Below are positions 24,282 to 33,079 of a stretch of DNA of 64,000 nt, piece by piece; the first letter of the stretch is position 1; every line of letters begins with the position of its first letter. The stretch is taken from NCBI RefSeq assembly GCF_027587195.1, contig NZ_JAPDDP010000012.1, positions 1-64,000 of the forward strand, given 5' to 3'. The translations under genes and the position numbers were made by a program. Under the pieces are notes generated by a model. It was not told the DNA's origin, searched no databases, and worked only from the letters and a program-made list of their open reading frames with translations. The stretch comes from Solirubrobacter phytolaccae (GTDB lineage Bacteria > Actinomycetota > Thermoleophilia > Solirubrobacterales > Solirubrobacteraceae).

Positions 24282-26668
24282 AGGAGCTCTACGTAGCCGT
24301 CCGTGCCGTGCACGCGAATGCGTTGCCCGTCACGGATGCGCTGCGTGGCGTGCTCCACGCCGACGACGGCCGGGAGGCCGTACTCGCGGGCGATCACCGC
24401 GCCGTGGGTCATCAGGCCTCCCACCTCCGTCACCAGGCCCTTGATGGCGATGAACACCGGTGACCAGCCCGGATCGGTGTAGGCGGTGACGAGGATGTCG
24501 CCGGGCTCGAACTCCGCGTCCGCGATGTCGAGGATCACGCGCGCGCGGCCCTCGATCGTGCCGGTCGAGACGGGCAGGCCGACGAGCGCGCCCGGCGGCA
24601 CGTCCTCGCGCCCGTAGGACCCGCTGATCGCCTCGCCCTCCGAGGTGAGCACCCGCGGTGGCGTGAGCGCCTCGTAGGTCGCGAACGCGCGCCGGCGCTC
24701 GGCGATCAGCGCGTGGTCGGCCCGGTGCGTGATCGCGGCGGATTCGAGCTCCTCGAAGCGCAGCCAGAAGCAGTCTTCGACGGCGTGCAGCACGCCCGCA
24801 TCCACGAGCCGCGCGGCCTCCGCGAGCAGCGCCCGCTTGTACGCGAACGAGCGGTTGACGATCGCGTACTTCGGATACTCGCGGTAGCCCGTGTAGGTCC
24901 GGACGCGGTCGATCATCCGCTTGGTCTCCGCGGCCTTCGCCTCGCCGTCCGGGAGCGCGCGCAGCCGCTCGAGCACCTCGCGCTCCTTGGCGGCCGCCGC
25001 CTGCCGGCCGTGCTCGAAGTGCCGCTCCGCCTCGCCCGGCTCGAAGTGCTTGACGTGGCCGAGGATCGCGGGCAGCAGCGCGGACGGGTGCTCGGCCCAG
25101 CGCGGGCGCGTGAGGTCGATCTCGCCGATGCAGCGCATGCCGTTCTTGGCCAGGAAGGCCTGGATGGCGTCGCGCGCCGCCGGCCCGCCGTCGAGGGTCG
25201 CCAGCGCGTCGAGGAAGTCGTCGCCCGACACGTCCTCGAGGAACGCCACCACCTCCGGGTACGGCCGGATCACGTCGGCGACGTCGAGCAGCGCGAGCCC
25301 CATCTCGGCCGTGACGTTGCCGGGGACCGACAGCGTCAGCGTGTCCGCCGCGTTCTTCTCGCCCAGCCACGCCTCGAGCTGGTCGTTGAGCCACCACGTG
25401 GCCTCCATCGCGGCCATGATCACCTGGCCGTTGAGCGGCGCGAACAGCTCGGCCTTCAGGTCCTGGAGGTTCTCGCGCAGGAACGCGAACAGCTCCGGGC
25501 CGGAGTGGGTCTGGATGTCGCGCTCGAGCGCCATGATCGCCGCCTCGCTGCGCGCCACCAGCTCGGTGACGAACGCGGGGTCGGTCTCGATCGAGGCCGG
25601 CGCGGTGAAGGACGCCGGCCCGGCCGCGGGCTCCGGGTCCGGGACGGTCGGGACGAACGCGCGCTCGACGACCGTGTCCAGCGCGTCGCCGATCAGCGGA
25701 TCGCCCTTGCGGATCATCTCGACCACGGCCGCGCGACTGGCCGGCGAAGCGAGCCGCGGGGCGACGTCGACGAACAGCCGCCCGGCCGCCTCGTGCATCG
25801 GCGGCCCCGCCGTCAGCTGCCACACGGACAGCCCGAGGGGCTTGATCGGGTCGGTCATCATCTGCTGATGGCCGACTGAGACGAACACGTGCGGCTCGCC
25901 GTCGGCGGCTACCGCGGGGATCGGGAACAGGGTCGTGATCGGCCGGCTCTGGACGATCGCGAAGGCGTCACCCGCCAGGCACCACTCGATGTCCTGCGGG
26001 CGGCCGAAGTGCGCCTCGATGGTCCGGCCGAGCTCGACCAGCCGCAGCACCTGCGCGCTCGTGAGCGCGGTACCGTCGCCACTGACCGCACCGTCGCGGA
26101 CGCTATAGACGTCAGGGTTCACGAGCCCCGACACGAGCGCCTCGCCGAGGCCGAGCACGGCCTCCACCGACGCGACCGTGCGGTTGCCGCTCAGCGGGTC
26201 GGCCGTGAACAGGACCCCCGACGCGTGCGGGTCGACCATCTCCTGGACGACGACCGCCATCGCGACGTCCCGCTCGTCGATCCCGCTGCGCGACCGGTAG
26301 CTCACGGCCCGCTCGGTGAACAGCGAGCCCCAGCACTGCTGGACGCGTTCGAGCACCGCCTGCGCGCCGACGACGTTCAGGTACGAGTCGTGCTGGCCCG
26401 CGAACGACGCCGTCGCGGAGTCCTCGGCGGTCGCGCTCGACCGCACCGCGTACGCGGTCCGCTCATCCAGCCGGCCGACGATCGCCGCGGCGACGTCCTC
26501 GGCCACCACCTTCCCCCCGCTCGCACGGAACGCGTCCGTCGTCACGCAGAACCCCGCCGGCACGGCGATGCTCGCGATCCGCGTCAGCTCCCCGAGGCTC
26601 GCGCCCTTGCCGCCGACGAGCTCCACCTGCGTCGCGTCGACCTCGTCGAGCCCCACTACGTACGCCAT
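24278..26668 (-). CDS. rph: Rifamycin-inactivating phosphotransferase (Rph)
   Basis: Transfers the ATP beta-phosphate to the rifamycin ansa-chain hydroxyl, inactivating the drug. 796 residues. N-terminal ATP-grasp domain (VGGKGASLGEL, AYAVRSSATAEDSATASFAGQ), middle drug-binding domain starting near HVFVSVGHQQMMTDPIKPLG, and C-terminal swivelling domain with the phospho-His in GGLMTHGAVIAREYGLPAV (about H755). The VSVGHQQMMTDP...RLFVDV segment separates Rph from ordinary PEP synthase. The protein is shorter than the ~860 residues I recall for the family; the missing part seems to lie between TTDAFR and DVAAAI in the ATP domain. Start ATG 26668 has an AGGGGAGAA ribosome site. A rifamycin-element-like palindrome lies 48 bp upstream. 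Confidence 0.88.
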   Translation of the reverse strand: MAYVVGLDEVDATQVELVGGKGASLGELTRIASIAVPAGFCVTTDAFRASGGKVVAEDVAAAIVGRLDERTAYAVRSSATAEDSATASFAGQHDSYLNVVGAQAVLERVQQCWGSLFTERAVSYRSRSGIDERDVAMAVVVQEMVDPHASGVLFTADPLSGNRTVASVEAVLGLGEALVSGLVNPDVYSVRDGAVSGDGTALTSAQVLRLVELGRTIEAHFGRPQDIEWCLAGDAFAIVQSRPITTLFPIPAVAADGEPHVFVSVGHQQMMTDPIKPLGLSVWQLTAGPPMHEAAGRLFVDVAPRLASPASRAAVVEMIRKGDPLIGDALDTVVERAFVPTVPDPEPAAGPASFTAPASIETDPAFVTELVARSEAAIMALERDIQTHSGPELFAFLRENLQDLKAELFAPLNGQVIMAAMEATWWLNDQLEAWLGEKNAADTLTLSVPGNVTAEMGLALLDVADVIRPYPEVVAFLEDVSGDDFLDALATLDGGPAARDAIQAFLAKNGMRCIGEIDLTRPRWAEHPSALLPAILGHVKHFEPGEAERHFEHGRQAAAAKEREVLERLRALPDGEAKAAETKRMIDRVRTYTGYREYPKYAIVNRSFAYKRALLAEAARLVDAGVLHAVEDCFWLRFEELESAAITHRADHALIAERRRAFATYEALTPPRVLTSEGEAISGSYGREDVPPGALVGLPVSTGTIEGRARVILDIADAEFEPGDILVTAYTDPGWSPVFIAIKGLVTEVGGLMTHGAVIAREYGLPAVVGVEHATQRIRDGQRIRVHGTDGYVELL

Positions 26669-26716
26669 CTGTTCTCCCCTTCGTCGCATTGCGACGAGCG
26701 AGTATGAGGCACACCC

Positions 26717-26737
26717 GGGGGCTTGATTCAAGCCCCC
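26717..26737. promoter_or_regulatory. Rifamycin-associated element (RAE)-like palindrome
   Basis: Perfect 10-bp arms GGGGGCTTGA and TCAAGCCCCC around a single T, 48 bp before the rph start. The actinomycete RAE is a ~19-bp inverted repeat of the form GGGGCTTGC..GCAAGCCCC, found upstream of rifamycin resistance genes. Arm sequence and location match. Confidence 0.7.
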
Positions 26738-26780
26738 CTACCCGCAATACTCTGGACACGGAGAGGCTGAGACGCCCCCT

Positions 26781-29543
26781 TCAGACGGTGAGCGCGTCCC
26801 CGTCTTCGAGCAGCGCAGCGAGCTCATTCCGCCTCTGGGCCCCGAGCTTGCGGTAGGCGTTGCGCAGGTGCAGCTCGACCGTCTTGGGCGTCACGAACAG
26901 CGCTTCCGCGATCGCGCGGTTGGTCTCGCCGGCCGCGGCACGCTCGGCGACGCGCAGCTCGGAAGGCGTGAGCGCGGCACGGCCCCGGAGCGCCGTCGTG
27001 CGCGGACGCCCGCCGGCGGCGTACAGCTCGCTGCGCGCCCGGCTCGCGACCGCGCCGGCCCCGAGCCCGTCCGCCAGCTCGAGCGCCTGCCGCAGCGGGT
27101 CGCGCGCGTCGGTCGGCCGGCGGGCAGCGCGCAGCGCCGCGCCGAGCTCCGTCAACGCCTTCGCGTGCTCGAGCCGGGAAGGCGCCGCCAGCGCGACCGC
27201 TTCCTCCAGGGGCTCGAGCCCGGCTTCGCGCGCGACCGTGCCCATGACGCTCAGCGCCCGCGCGAGGATCGACGGCGCGCCCCAGCGGCGGGCGATCTCG
27301 AGCTCCTCGGCGGCGAGCTCCAGCGCCTCGTCACGGCGCCCGAGGTGATGCAGGGCGAGCGCCTGATGGGCGCGGAACGGGGTGTCGATCGCGGTCATCG
27401 GGCCGAAGCGCTCCTGGCCGTCGCGGGCCACCCGCAGCGCCTGCTCGTACTGCTGCTCCGCGATCAGCTGCTCGGCGTGGCTGTCCAGCCAGATGCGCGC
27501 GGTCTGGGAGGCGTCGCTGGGCTCGGGGACGACGTCCAGCTCGGCGCGCGCCGCGCGCAGGTCACCGCGCTCGCGCTGCACGGCCGCCAGCCACGACGCG
27601 ATCTCCCCGCGGCCGTTGCCCCGCGCCTCGCCGAGGACGAGCTCCTCGATGCCGGCGCGCAGCGACGTCTCGGCCTCGTCGAGCTCGCCGCGGCGCAGGA
27701 GCGTGTAGCCCTGGCAGAGGCTGATCGCCGACTTGAACCACATCGAGCCGCTCGTGTGCACCTTGGTGACGAACGCGGCCCACGCGTCGTCGGTCTCGGG
27801 ACGGTCAGCAAGGACGAGCACCATCGTCGCGGACACCGACGGGAGCTGGTGGCCGCCGCGGATGAGGTCCCAGCCTTCGAGCGCGGCCAGCGCGAGCGCC
27901 GCGCACTCGTCCGCCGCTCCGCCGGAGAAGGCCCACTGGTAGGCGGCGACCGCGGCGAGCAGCTTCGCCCCGTCCCCGGGCGGAAGCGGCAGCCGGCGAT
28001 GGGCAGCGAACCGCTCGGGGCCGACGGGATCGCTGCCGCCGAACAGCGGCGCCGTCAGCTCGAGCACTTCGAACCCGGCGAGGATGAGGTCGGCCGCGGG
28101 CGGCAGCTCGGCCGTGACGCGGCGGGCGAGCGTGACGGCTTCGTCGGCCTGGCCGGCCGTCAGCATCCCGTTCGCGAGCAGCAGCGCGGCGGTGCCGCGC
28201 GCGATCGGCTCCTCGGTCAGCTCGATCGCCTCGCGCAGGTGGTCGTCGCCGACCTTGGAGTGCAGCAGTCGCTCGGCGCTGCCGAGCGCGAGCAGCACGG
28301 GGCCGCGGCGCTCGGGGGTGGGCGGCTCGGCGAGCGCGCGGCTGAGGTAGCTCACCGCGGACGTCGGGGCTCCGGCGCGCAGCGCGGCCCGGGCCGCCTG
28401 CTCGAGCACGTCGACCACCCACGCCTCCCCGCGCTCGGGCGCGTGCACGAGGTGCGTGGCGATCACGCCGGCGGACGCCCCGCGCTCACGCAGCAGCCGT
28501 GCGGCCCGTTCCTGCGCGAGCGAGCGCTCGAGCGCGGGCACGTCCTCGTGCACGGCCGTCCGGATCAGCGGGTGCACGAACGTCGTCGCCGGCTGCTCGG
28601 CGAACACCTCCGCGCCGATCAGCTCCCCGGCCGCGGTCGCCGCCACGGTCTCGTCGAGCTCGGCCAGCGCGGCCACGAGCGGCAGCGACGCGCCGTCGCC
28701 GAGCACGGCGGTCGCCCGCGTGACCGCGGCGGCCTCGGCGCTCAGCCGGCCGATCCGCACCAGCACGGCGCGGGAGACGGCGCGCGGCGCGATCGCGTCC
28801 ACGGTCGCGGCCTGGCTCGCGAGCGGTGGCACGCCTTCGGACCGCAGCGTCTTGGTGAGCTCGACCAGCAGCAGCGGGTTCCCGCCGGTCGCGTCGTGGC
28901 AGGCGCGGGTGAACGCGGGGTCGGCGCCGTCCTCGAGCAGCGCGCCGCTGGCCTGCTCGCTGAGCGGCTGCGGCGCGAGCGAGATCGTCAGCGGGTCACG
29001 GGCGATCTCGGCGATCAGGTGCGCGTTGGGCTGGCGTTCGAACGCGCGGGTGGCGCCGACGATCGTGACCGGCAGCCCTTCGAGCCGGCGGATCAGGTAG
29101 CAGAGCCAGCGCAGCGACGGCTCGTCGGCCCACTGCAGGTCGTCGACGAGCAGCAGCAGCGGCGCGCGGTCGGCGAGGTTGACCGTCAGCCGGTACAGCG
29201 CGTGCAGGATCGCGAACGACGCGTCCTCCCCGGCCACCCCGCTCGCCGGGCCGTCGAAGACCTCGCGCGCCGCACCGGCGGCACCTTCGAGCAGCGGCGG
29301 TGACACCGCGGCGTCGAAGAGCTGGCGGACGACGCCGAACGCCAGCTCCTGCTCGAGCTCGCTGCCCCGCGCGTGGAGGACCGTGAGGCCCGCGGCCTGC
29401 GCCTCGCGCCGGGTCTCCCCGAGCAGCCGGGTCTTGCCGATGCCCGCGGGCCCTTCGATCAGCAGGAGGCCGGAACCGGCCTCCGTGGCCGCTCGCACGA
29501 GCGTCCGCAACGTCTCCAGCTCGCTCTCGCGTTCCAGCAGCAC
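26781..29543 (-). CDS. STAND-type LuxR-family transcriptional regulator (AAA/TPR/HTH)
   Basis: 920-residue signal-transduction ATPase with DNA-binding output. Walker A is GPAGIGKT (residues ~30-37), Walker B LLLLVDDLQWAD (~130), then a long helical TPR-like region (~370-840). A LuxR HTH ends the protein (LTPSELRVAERAAAGETNRA...VELHLRNAYRKLG). The GTG start at 29543 puts the ATPase at the N-terminus as usual for this class. Ligand and targets are unknown. It is encoded upstream of rph on the same strand, but an RAE-like site lies between, so rph probably has its own promoter. A paralogue of the same architecture is at 36124-39147. Confidence 0.9.
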   Translation of the reverse strand: MLLERESELETLRTLVRAATEAGSGLLLIEGPAGIGKTRLLGETRREAQAAGLTVLHARGSELEQELAFGVVRQLFDAAVSPPLLEGAAGAAREVFDGPASGVAGEDASFAILHALYRLTVNLADRAPLLLLVDDLQWADEPSLRWLCYLIRRLEGLPVTIVGATRAFERQPNAHLIAEIARDPLTISLAPQPLSEQASGALLEDGADPAFTRACHDATGGNPLLLVELTKTLRSEGVPPLASQAATVDAIAPRAVSRAVLVRIGRLSAEAAAVTRATAVLGDGASLPLVAALAELDETVAATAAGELIGAEVFAEQPATTFVHPLIRTAVHEDVPALERSLAQERAARLLRERGASAGVIATHLVHAPERGEAWVVDVLEQAARAALRAGAPTSAVSYLSRALAEPPTPERRGPVLLALGSAERLLHSKVGDDHLREAIELTEEPIARGTAALLLANGMLTAGQADEAVTLARRVTAELPPAADLILAGFEVLELTAPLFGGSDPVGPERFAAHRRLPLPPGDGAKLLAAVAAYQWAFSGGAADECAALALAALEGWDLIRGGHQLPSVSATMVLVLADRPETDDAWAAFVTKVHTSGSMWFKSAISLCQGYTLLRRGELDEAETSLRAGIEELVLGEARGNGRGEIASWLAAVQRERGDLRAARAELDVVPEPSDASQTARIWLDSHAEQLIAEQQYEQALRVARDGQERFGPMTAIDTPFRAHQALALHHLGRRDEALELAAEELEIARRWGAPSILARALSVMGTVAREAGLEPLEEAVALAAPSRLEHAKALTELGAALRAARRPTDARDPLRQALELADGLGAGAVASRARSELYAAGGRPRTTALRGRAALTPSELRVAERAAAGETNRAIAEALFVTPKTVELHLRNAYRKLGAQRRNELAALLEDGDALTV

Positions 29544-29620
29544 GACGAAATCCTAGGGTGCGCGTCTCGGGTCCACCGAGATGTGACGTGGACGCTGGTG
29601 CTCGATCGTCCTGCGCACCG

Positions 29621-29788
29621 ATGACCGATCCCAGCCACAGCATCCATCTCGAGCTGCACTTCGACGGTGCCGCGCTCACCGGTCACGTCCGCGATGAGGA
29701 CGGCGGTGACCCGCGCGCCTTCTCGGGCTGGGTCGGGCTCGTGCGCGCCATCGAGGACCTGATCCACGAACCCGTCAAGAGCCCCTAG
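29621..29788 (+). CDS. Small conserved-looking hypothetical protein (55 aa)
   Basis: Translation MTDPSHSIHLELHFDGAAL... with an acidic middle and W-x-G-L-V-x-A-I-x-D-L-I near the end, a pattern I associate with short actinobacterial proteins of unknown role. It is soluble, with high G/C at third positions. It starts 77 bp from the divergent LuxR start and shares the CTAG stop tetranucleotide with the convergent APC permease. Function unknown. Confidence 0.6.
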   Translation: MTDPSHSIHLELHFDGAALTGHVRDEDGGDPRAFSGWVGLVRAIEDLIHEPVKSP

Positions 29789-31284
29789 CTGCGCTCGAGC
29801 ACCTCGCCGCGGAAGAACGCGGGCGCGCGCGTCTGCCAGAAGAGCATGAACACGGCGCCGAGCGCGAGCACGCCGACGCCGAGGACGAAGACGGTGCCGA
29901 GCCCGAAGATCGAGCCGCCGCTGCCGTACGCGGGGTCGACGGTGTCGATCACGAGCCGGACGAACACGGCGGCGAGCGTCAAACCGCCCAGGAACGGCGC
30001 GACGCCCTTCAGCAGCAGCGACTTGAGGTCCTTCCGCGCCTCGTGGCGGAAGTACCAGGTCGCCGCGAACGCGGTCAGCCCGTAGTAGAAGCAGATCATC
30101 AGGCCGAGCGAGAGGATCGTGTCCACCAGGACGTTCTCGCTGGCGAGCGACATCAGCGCGTAGAAGATCGCGGTGCCGACGCCCGAGACGAGCGTCGCGT
30201 AGCTCGGGATGCCGTGGGTGGGATGGATGCGCGAGAGCGAGCCGGGCAGCGCCTTGTAGTGGCTCATCGCGAGCATCGTGCGGGCGGCGGGCACGAACGT
30301 CGTCTGCAGGCTCGAGGCCGAGCTCGCGAGCACCGCCAGGAACAGCACCAGCCCCACCGTGGAGCCGAGCACGGGCGCGGCCAGCGCGGCGAACACGTTC
30401 TCCTCGGTGTCCGGGTTGCCGAGCCCGATGCCCTCGCCGCCGGTCCCCGCGTACATCTGCGCCGCCACGGCCACGACCACGTAGGTGATCGCCAGGATCA
30501 GCAGCGAGAGCAGCGCGGCGATCCCGGGCGTGCGCTCACTGCCCGTCGTCTCCTCGCACGCCGACAGCGCCGCGTCCCACCCCCAGTACATGAAGATCGA
30601 CAGCGACAGCGCGGTCGCCAGCGCGGAGAACGACTCGACGCTGAACGGGTTCAGCCACGCCCACTCGAAGTCCGTGGCCGTGGGCACGTCGCCGCCGGTC
30701 GCCTTGCCGATCGCCATCACCGCGAACAGCACGAGCGCCGCCATCTGCACGGCGACGAGCACGTACATCACGCCCTTGGTCGCGGTCATCCCGCGGTACG
30801 CGACCGCGGTCGCCAGCCCGATGAACCCCAGGCACGTGAGGACGTTGACGAGCTTCCCGTCCCCCCACGTCGCGATCGACGGGTCGCCCAGCACCTCGGC
30901 CAGGAACAGGTACCAGAACGTCACCGCGACGCCCGCGAGGTTCGACAGCACGATGATCGTCGCGATCAGCAGCCCCCACCCGCACATCCAGCCGACGTGC
31001 GGCCCGAACGCCTTCGTCGTCCACGTGAACGACGTCCCCGCGTCCGGCGCGACCTGGTTGAGTCGCCGATACGCATACGCGACGAGCAGCATCGGCACGA
31101 ACCCGACCAGGAACGTCGCCGGCATCTGCGCCCCGACCTCCCCGACCGTCGGGCCGAGCGTGGCCGTCAACGCGTACGCGGGCGCGACGGACGAGAGCGC
31201 GAGCACGACGCTCGCCAGCAACCCGACCGAATCCCGCCGCAGCCCCTTGTCGACCCCGACCGGCTCGCTCGCGACCGTGCTCAC
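29785..31284 (-). CDS. APC-superfamily amino acid permease
   Basis: 499-residue membrane transporter with about twelve to thirteen hydrophobic segments. The N-terminal helix motif SSVAPAYALTATLGPTVG and SFTWTTKAFGPHVGWMCGWG are typical of APC-superfamily permeases. IFMYWGWDAALSACEETTG is the conserved helix-6 region. The substrate is probably an amino acid or polyamine but is not resolvable. A small single-span protein is encoded 60 bp upstream on the same strand and may be co-expressed. Confidence 0.9.
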   Translation of the reverse strand: MSTVASEPVGVDKGLRRDSVGLLASVVLALSSVAPAYALTATLGPTVGEVGAQMPATFLVGFVPMLLVAYAYRRLNQVAPDAGTSFTWTTKAFGPHVGWMCGWGLLIATIIVLSNLAGVAVTFWYLFLAEVLGDPSIATWGDGKLVNVLTCLGFIGLATAVAYRGMTATKGVMYVLVAVQMAALVLFAVMAIGKATGGDVPTATDFEWAWLNPFSVESFSALATALSLSIFMYWGWDAALSACEETTGSERTPGIAALLSLLILAITYVVVAVAAQMYAGTGGEGIGLGNPDTEENVFAALAAPVLGSTVGLVLFLAVLASSASSLQTTFVPAARTMLAMSHYKALPGSLSRIHPTHGIPSYATLVSGVGTAIFYALMSLASENVLVDTILSLGLMICFYYGLTAFAATWYFRHEARKDLKSLLLKGVAPFLGGLTLAAVFVRLVIDTVDPAYGSGGSIFGLGTVFVLGVGVLALGAVFMLFWQTRAPAFFRGEVLERS

Positions 31285-31344
31285 GCGTCCCTCCCCCTCA
31301 GCTCATCGAGGGACCATCCTCCACGATCGGGAGGACGGCCGCGC

Positions 31345-31494
31345 CTACGGGAGGGACGAGCCGTCGTCGTCGGAGAGGACCTTGCGCGCCGCGAACCGCG
31401 CGATGACCACGAAGATCGCCGTCACGAGGCACACGAACCCCAGGCCGGCGAGCACGACGAGCAGCTCCTGGATGACCGCGAAGGGCGGAGTCAT
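31345..31494 (-). CDS. Small single-span membrane protein (49 aa)
   Basis: MTPPFAVIQELLVVLAGLG... has one transmembrane helix (~residues 8-33) followed by a basic then acidic tail (ARKVLSDDDGSSLP). In-frame upstream starts at 31527 and 31542 are possible, the latter with a GGTGG-like site. It precedes the APC permease on the same strand. Small membrane partners of transporters exist, but no family is recognised. Confidence 0.5.
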   Translation of the reverse strand: MTPPFAVIQELLVVLAGLGFVCLVTAIFVVIARFAARKVLSDDDGSSLP

Positions 31495-31562
31495 GCCCAC
31501 AGGATCGACGGTCCGCGCACGCGTGTCCATCGGGTTTTCCACCGGGTCGGGCCCGAAGGGTC

Positions 31563-32315
31563 ATGATGGGGCGTATGGCTCGCCAGCATCACGGTCGGCG
31601 CGTCGTCGCGATCGTCGCGTCGGCCGCCGTGCTCTTCGGGTGCGGCGAGCAGCGGCCGCCGCTCGCCGTTGCGGAGCCGACGGGCACAACCGTCGCGGTC
31701 GCCTGGCCGCAGCTGCACGAGACCGCCGACGCCGTCGCGCCCGGGGTGGAGACGGTCTGGCTGCGGCGCCGCTCCGTGACCGTGCACGCCACGCCCGGCG
31801 GGCGGCGGGTCACGAGCGTCCGCTCACGCACGCCGTACGGCAGTCGCACCCGCCTGTGGGTCCAGGAGCGCAGCGGCGCGTGGCTGAAGGTCGCCGCGCT
31901 CGACACGTCGAGCGGCGTCGGCTGGATCGAGGAGCGCCGCACGAAACCGGCCCGCAACGTCGCGCGCCGCGTCGTGATCGACCGCTCGGCGCAGCGCCTG
32001 ACCGTCTACGGCGGAGCCAGGACCTGGAGCACCCGCGTGGTCGTGGGCGCGGCGGGCACACCGACGCCGCTCGGCTCCTACCAGGTCACCGACCGGCTGC
32101 GCGGCGAGCGCTTCGGCGGCACCTACGGCGCGTGGGTCCTCGCGCTGTCCGCCTTCGGCACGCCCGCGCGCACGTCCCGCCTGGCCGTGCACGGGATCCC
32201 GCCGGCCGCGCGCCCCGGGACCGGCAGCGCCGGCTGCGTGCGGGTCCCGCTGCGCGCGCTGCGCAGGCTCGCCCGCGAGATCGTCCCGGGCACCCCGGTG
32301 CGCATCCGCGCCTGA
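31563..32315 (+). CDS. L,D-transpeptidase (YkuD domain), putative lipoprotein
   Basis: Peptidoglycan 3-3 crosslinking enzyme acting outside the membrane, 250 residues. Residues 1-27 form a signal sequence ending in a lipobox-like VLFGC, so lipid attachment at that Cys is likely. Residues ~55-125 look like an SH3-like/wall-binding region. The YkuD domain (~135-250) carries RVVIDRSAQRLTVY, LAVHGIP and the catalytic SAGCVRVP. The usual motif is SHGCVR; here His is replaced by Ala, while the catalytic Cys and Arg are kept. Three closely spaced ATGs (31563, 31566, 31575) make the exact start uncertain. Confidence 0.88.
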   Translation: MMGRMARQHHGRRVVAIVASAAVLFGCGEQRPPLAVAEPTGTTVAVAWPQLHETADAVAPGVETVWLRRRSVTVHATPGGRRVTSVRSRTPYGSRTRLWVQERSGAWLKVAALDTSSGVGWIEERRTKPARNVARRVVIDRSAQRLTVYGGARTWSTRVVVGAAGTPTPLGSYQVTDRLRGERFGGTYGAWVLALSAFGTPARTSRLAVHGIPPAARPGTGSAGCVRVPLRALRRLAREIVPGTPVRIRA

Positions 32316-32349
32316 GCGTGACGACCCCGACGACCTCGAGAGGTGCGCG

Positions 32350-32715
32350 ATGGCGAAGCCAACGACGTTGCTGATGATCCGCCACGGCGAGAAGCCGACC
32401 GCGAGGCGCTGGAGCTCGCGCTCGCGACCTGGCCGGACGACGTCACGCCCAAGATCCACTACTCCACGCCCAAGACAGTCGACCCGGCGCACCGCACCTA
32501 CTTCACGCTGCAGCCGCTGTCGGAGCGCCTCGGGATCCACGAACCTCGTCGACATCGTCCAGGAGATCGTCAAACAGGCCACGGTGACGAACGGCGATGA
32601 GGTGCCGACGACGTGGCCGGACGACCGCTTCGACGTCAACTGGCGCTTCGACCGCACCGGCGAGAGCTGGACGTTCAGCAGCATGGACCAGCAGCTGCTG
32701 AAGGGGGACAGCTAG
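32350..32715 (+). pseudogene. Remnant of a histidine-phosphatase-superfamily (phosphoglycerate-mutase-like) gene
   Basis: The reading begins MAKPTTLLMIRHGEKP, the RHG active-site motif of the family. It then needs a frameshift to continue as REALELALATWPDDVTPKIHYSTPK (about 32403-32540), and a second shift to finish as VDIVQEIVKQATV...MDQQLLKGDS. At roughly 120 residues it lacks the middle of the domain, including the second catalytic His region. Not functional as read. Confidence 0.7.
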
Positions 32716-32726
32716 CCTCGCGTGCC

Positions 32727-33071
32727 ATGACGGGCAAGCGGCCGCGCGGGCGTCGGCATGAGCGTCCTGTACCGCGTCTACACGAACAACGAGCACCTGC
32801 TCCAGGAGCTCTCGCTCGACGGGTTGCGCAAGTCCGACGCCGTGATCGAGGCGGTGCTCGCGGAGGCCGGCGACCCGTGGGAGATGTTCTGCAGCCTGCT
32901 GCGACTCGGCCACGCGGACGAAGGAAGCGGGCGCGCTGCGGCCGGAGATCACGTTCGGCGACGTGTCGCTGGTGATGGAGATGCTGCAGGTCGTCCTCAC
33001 CGGACTGCACACCGCCTCGGGCCCGGAGTTGCCCCATACCGGTCCGACCTCGCCCAGTGCTTCGAGACCTG
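32727..33071 (+). pseudogene. Remnant of a TetR-family regulator gene
   Basis: MTGKRPRGR matches a TetR-type N-terminus, but most of the HTH is missing. The frame then switches to VLYRVYTNNEHLLQELSLDG (end of the HTH and first linker, normally TLYRYF..KEHLL) and AVLAEAGDPWEMFCSLL. A further frameshift near 32930 leads to ALRPEITFGDVSLVMEMLQVV from the ligand-binding domain. Internal deletion plus two shifts; no functional protein. Confidence 0.65.
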
Positions 33072-33079
33072 ATTTCGGA

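Noticed and set aside
24713-25879. Plus-strand ORFs inside rph
   Set aside because: Overlap the enzymatic core of rph and show no family motifs.
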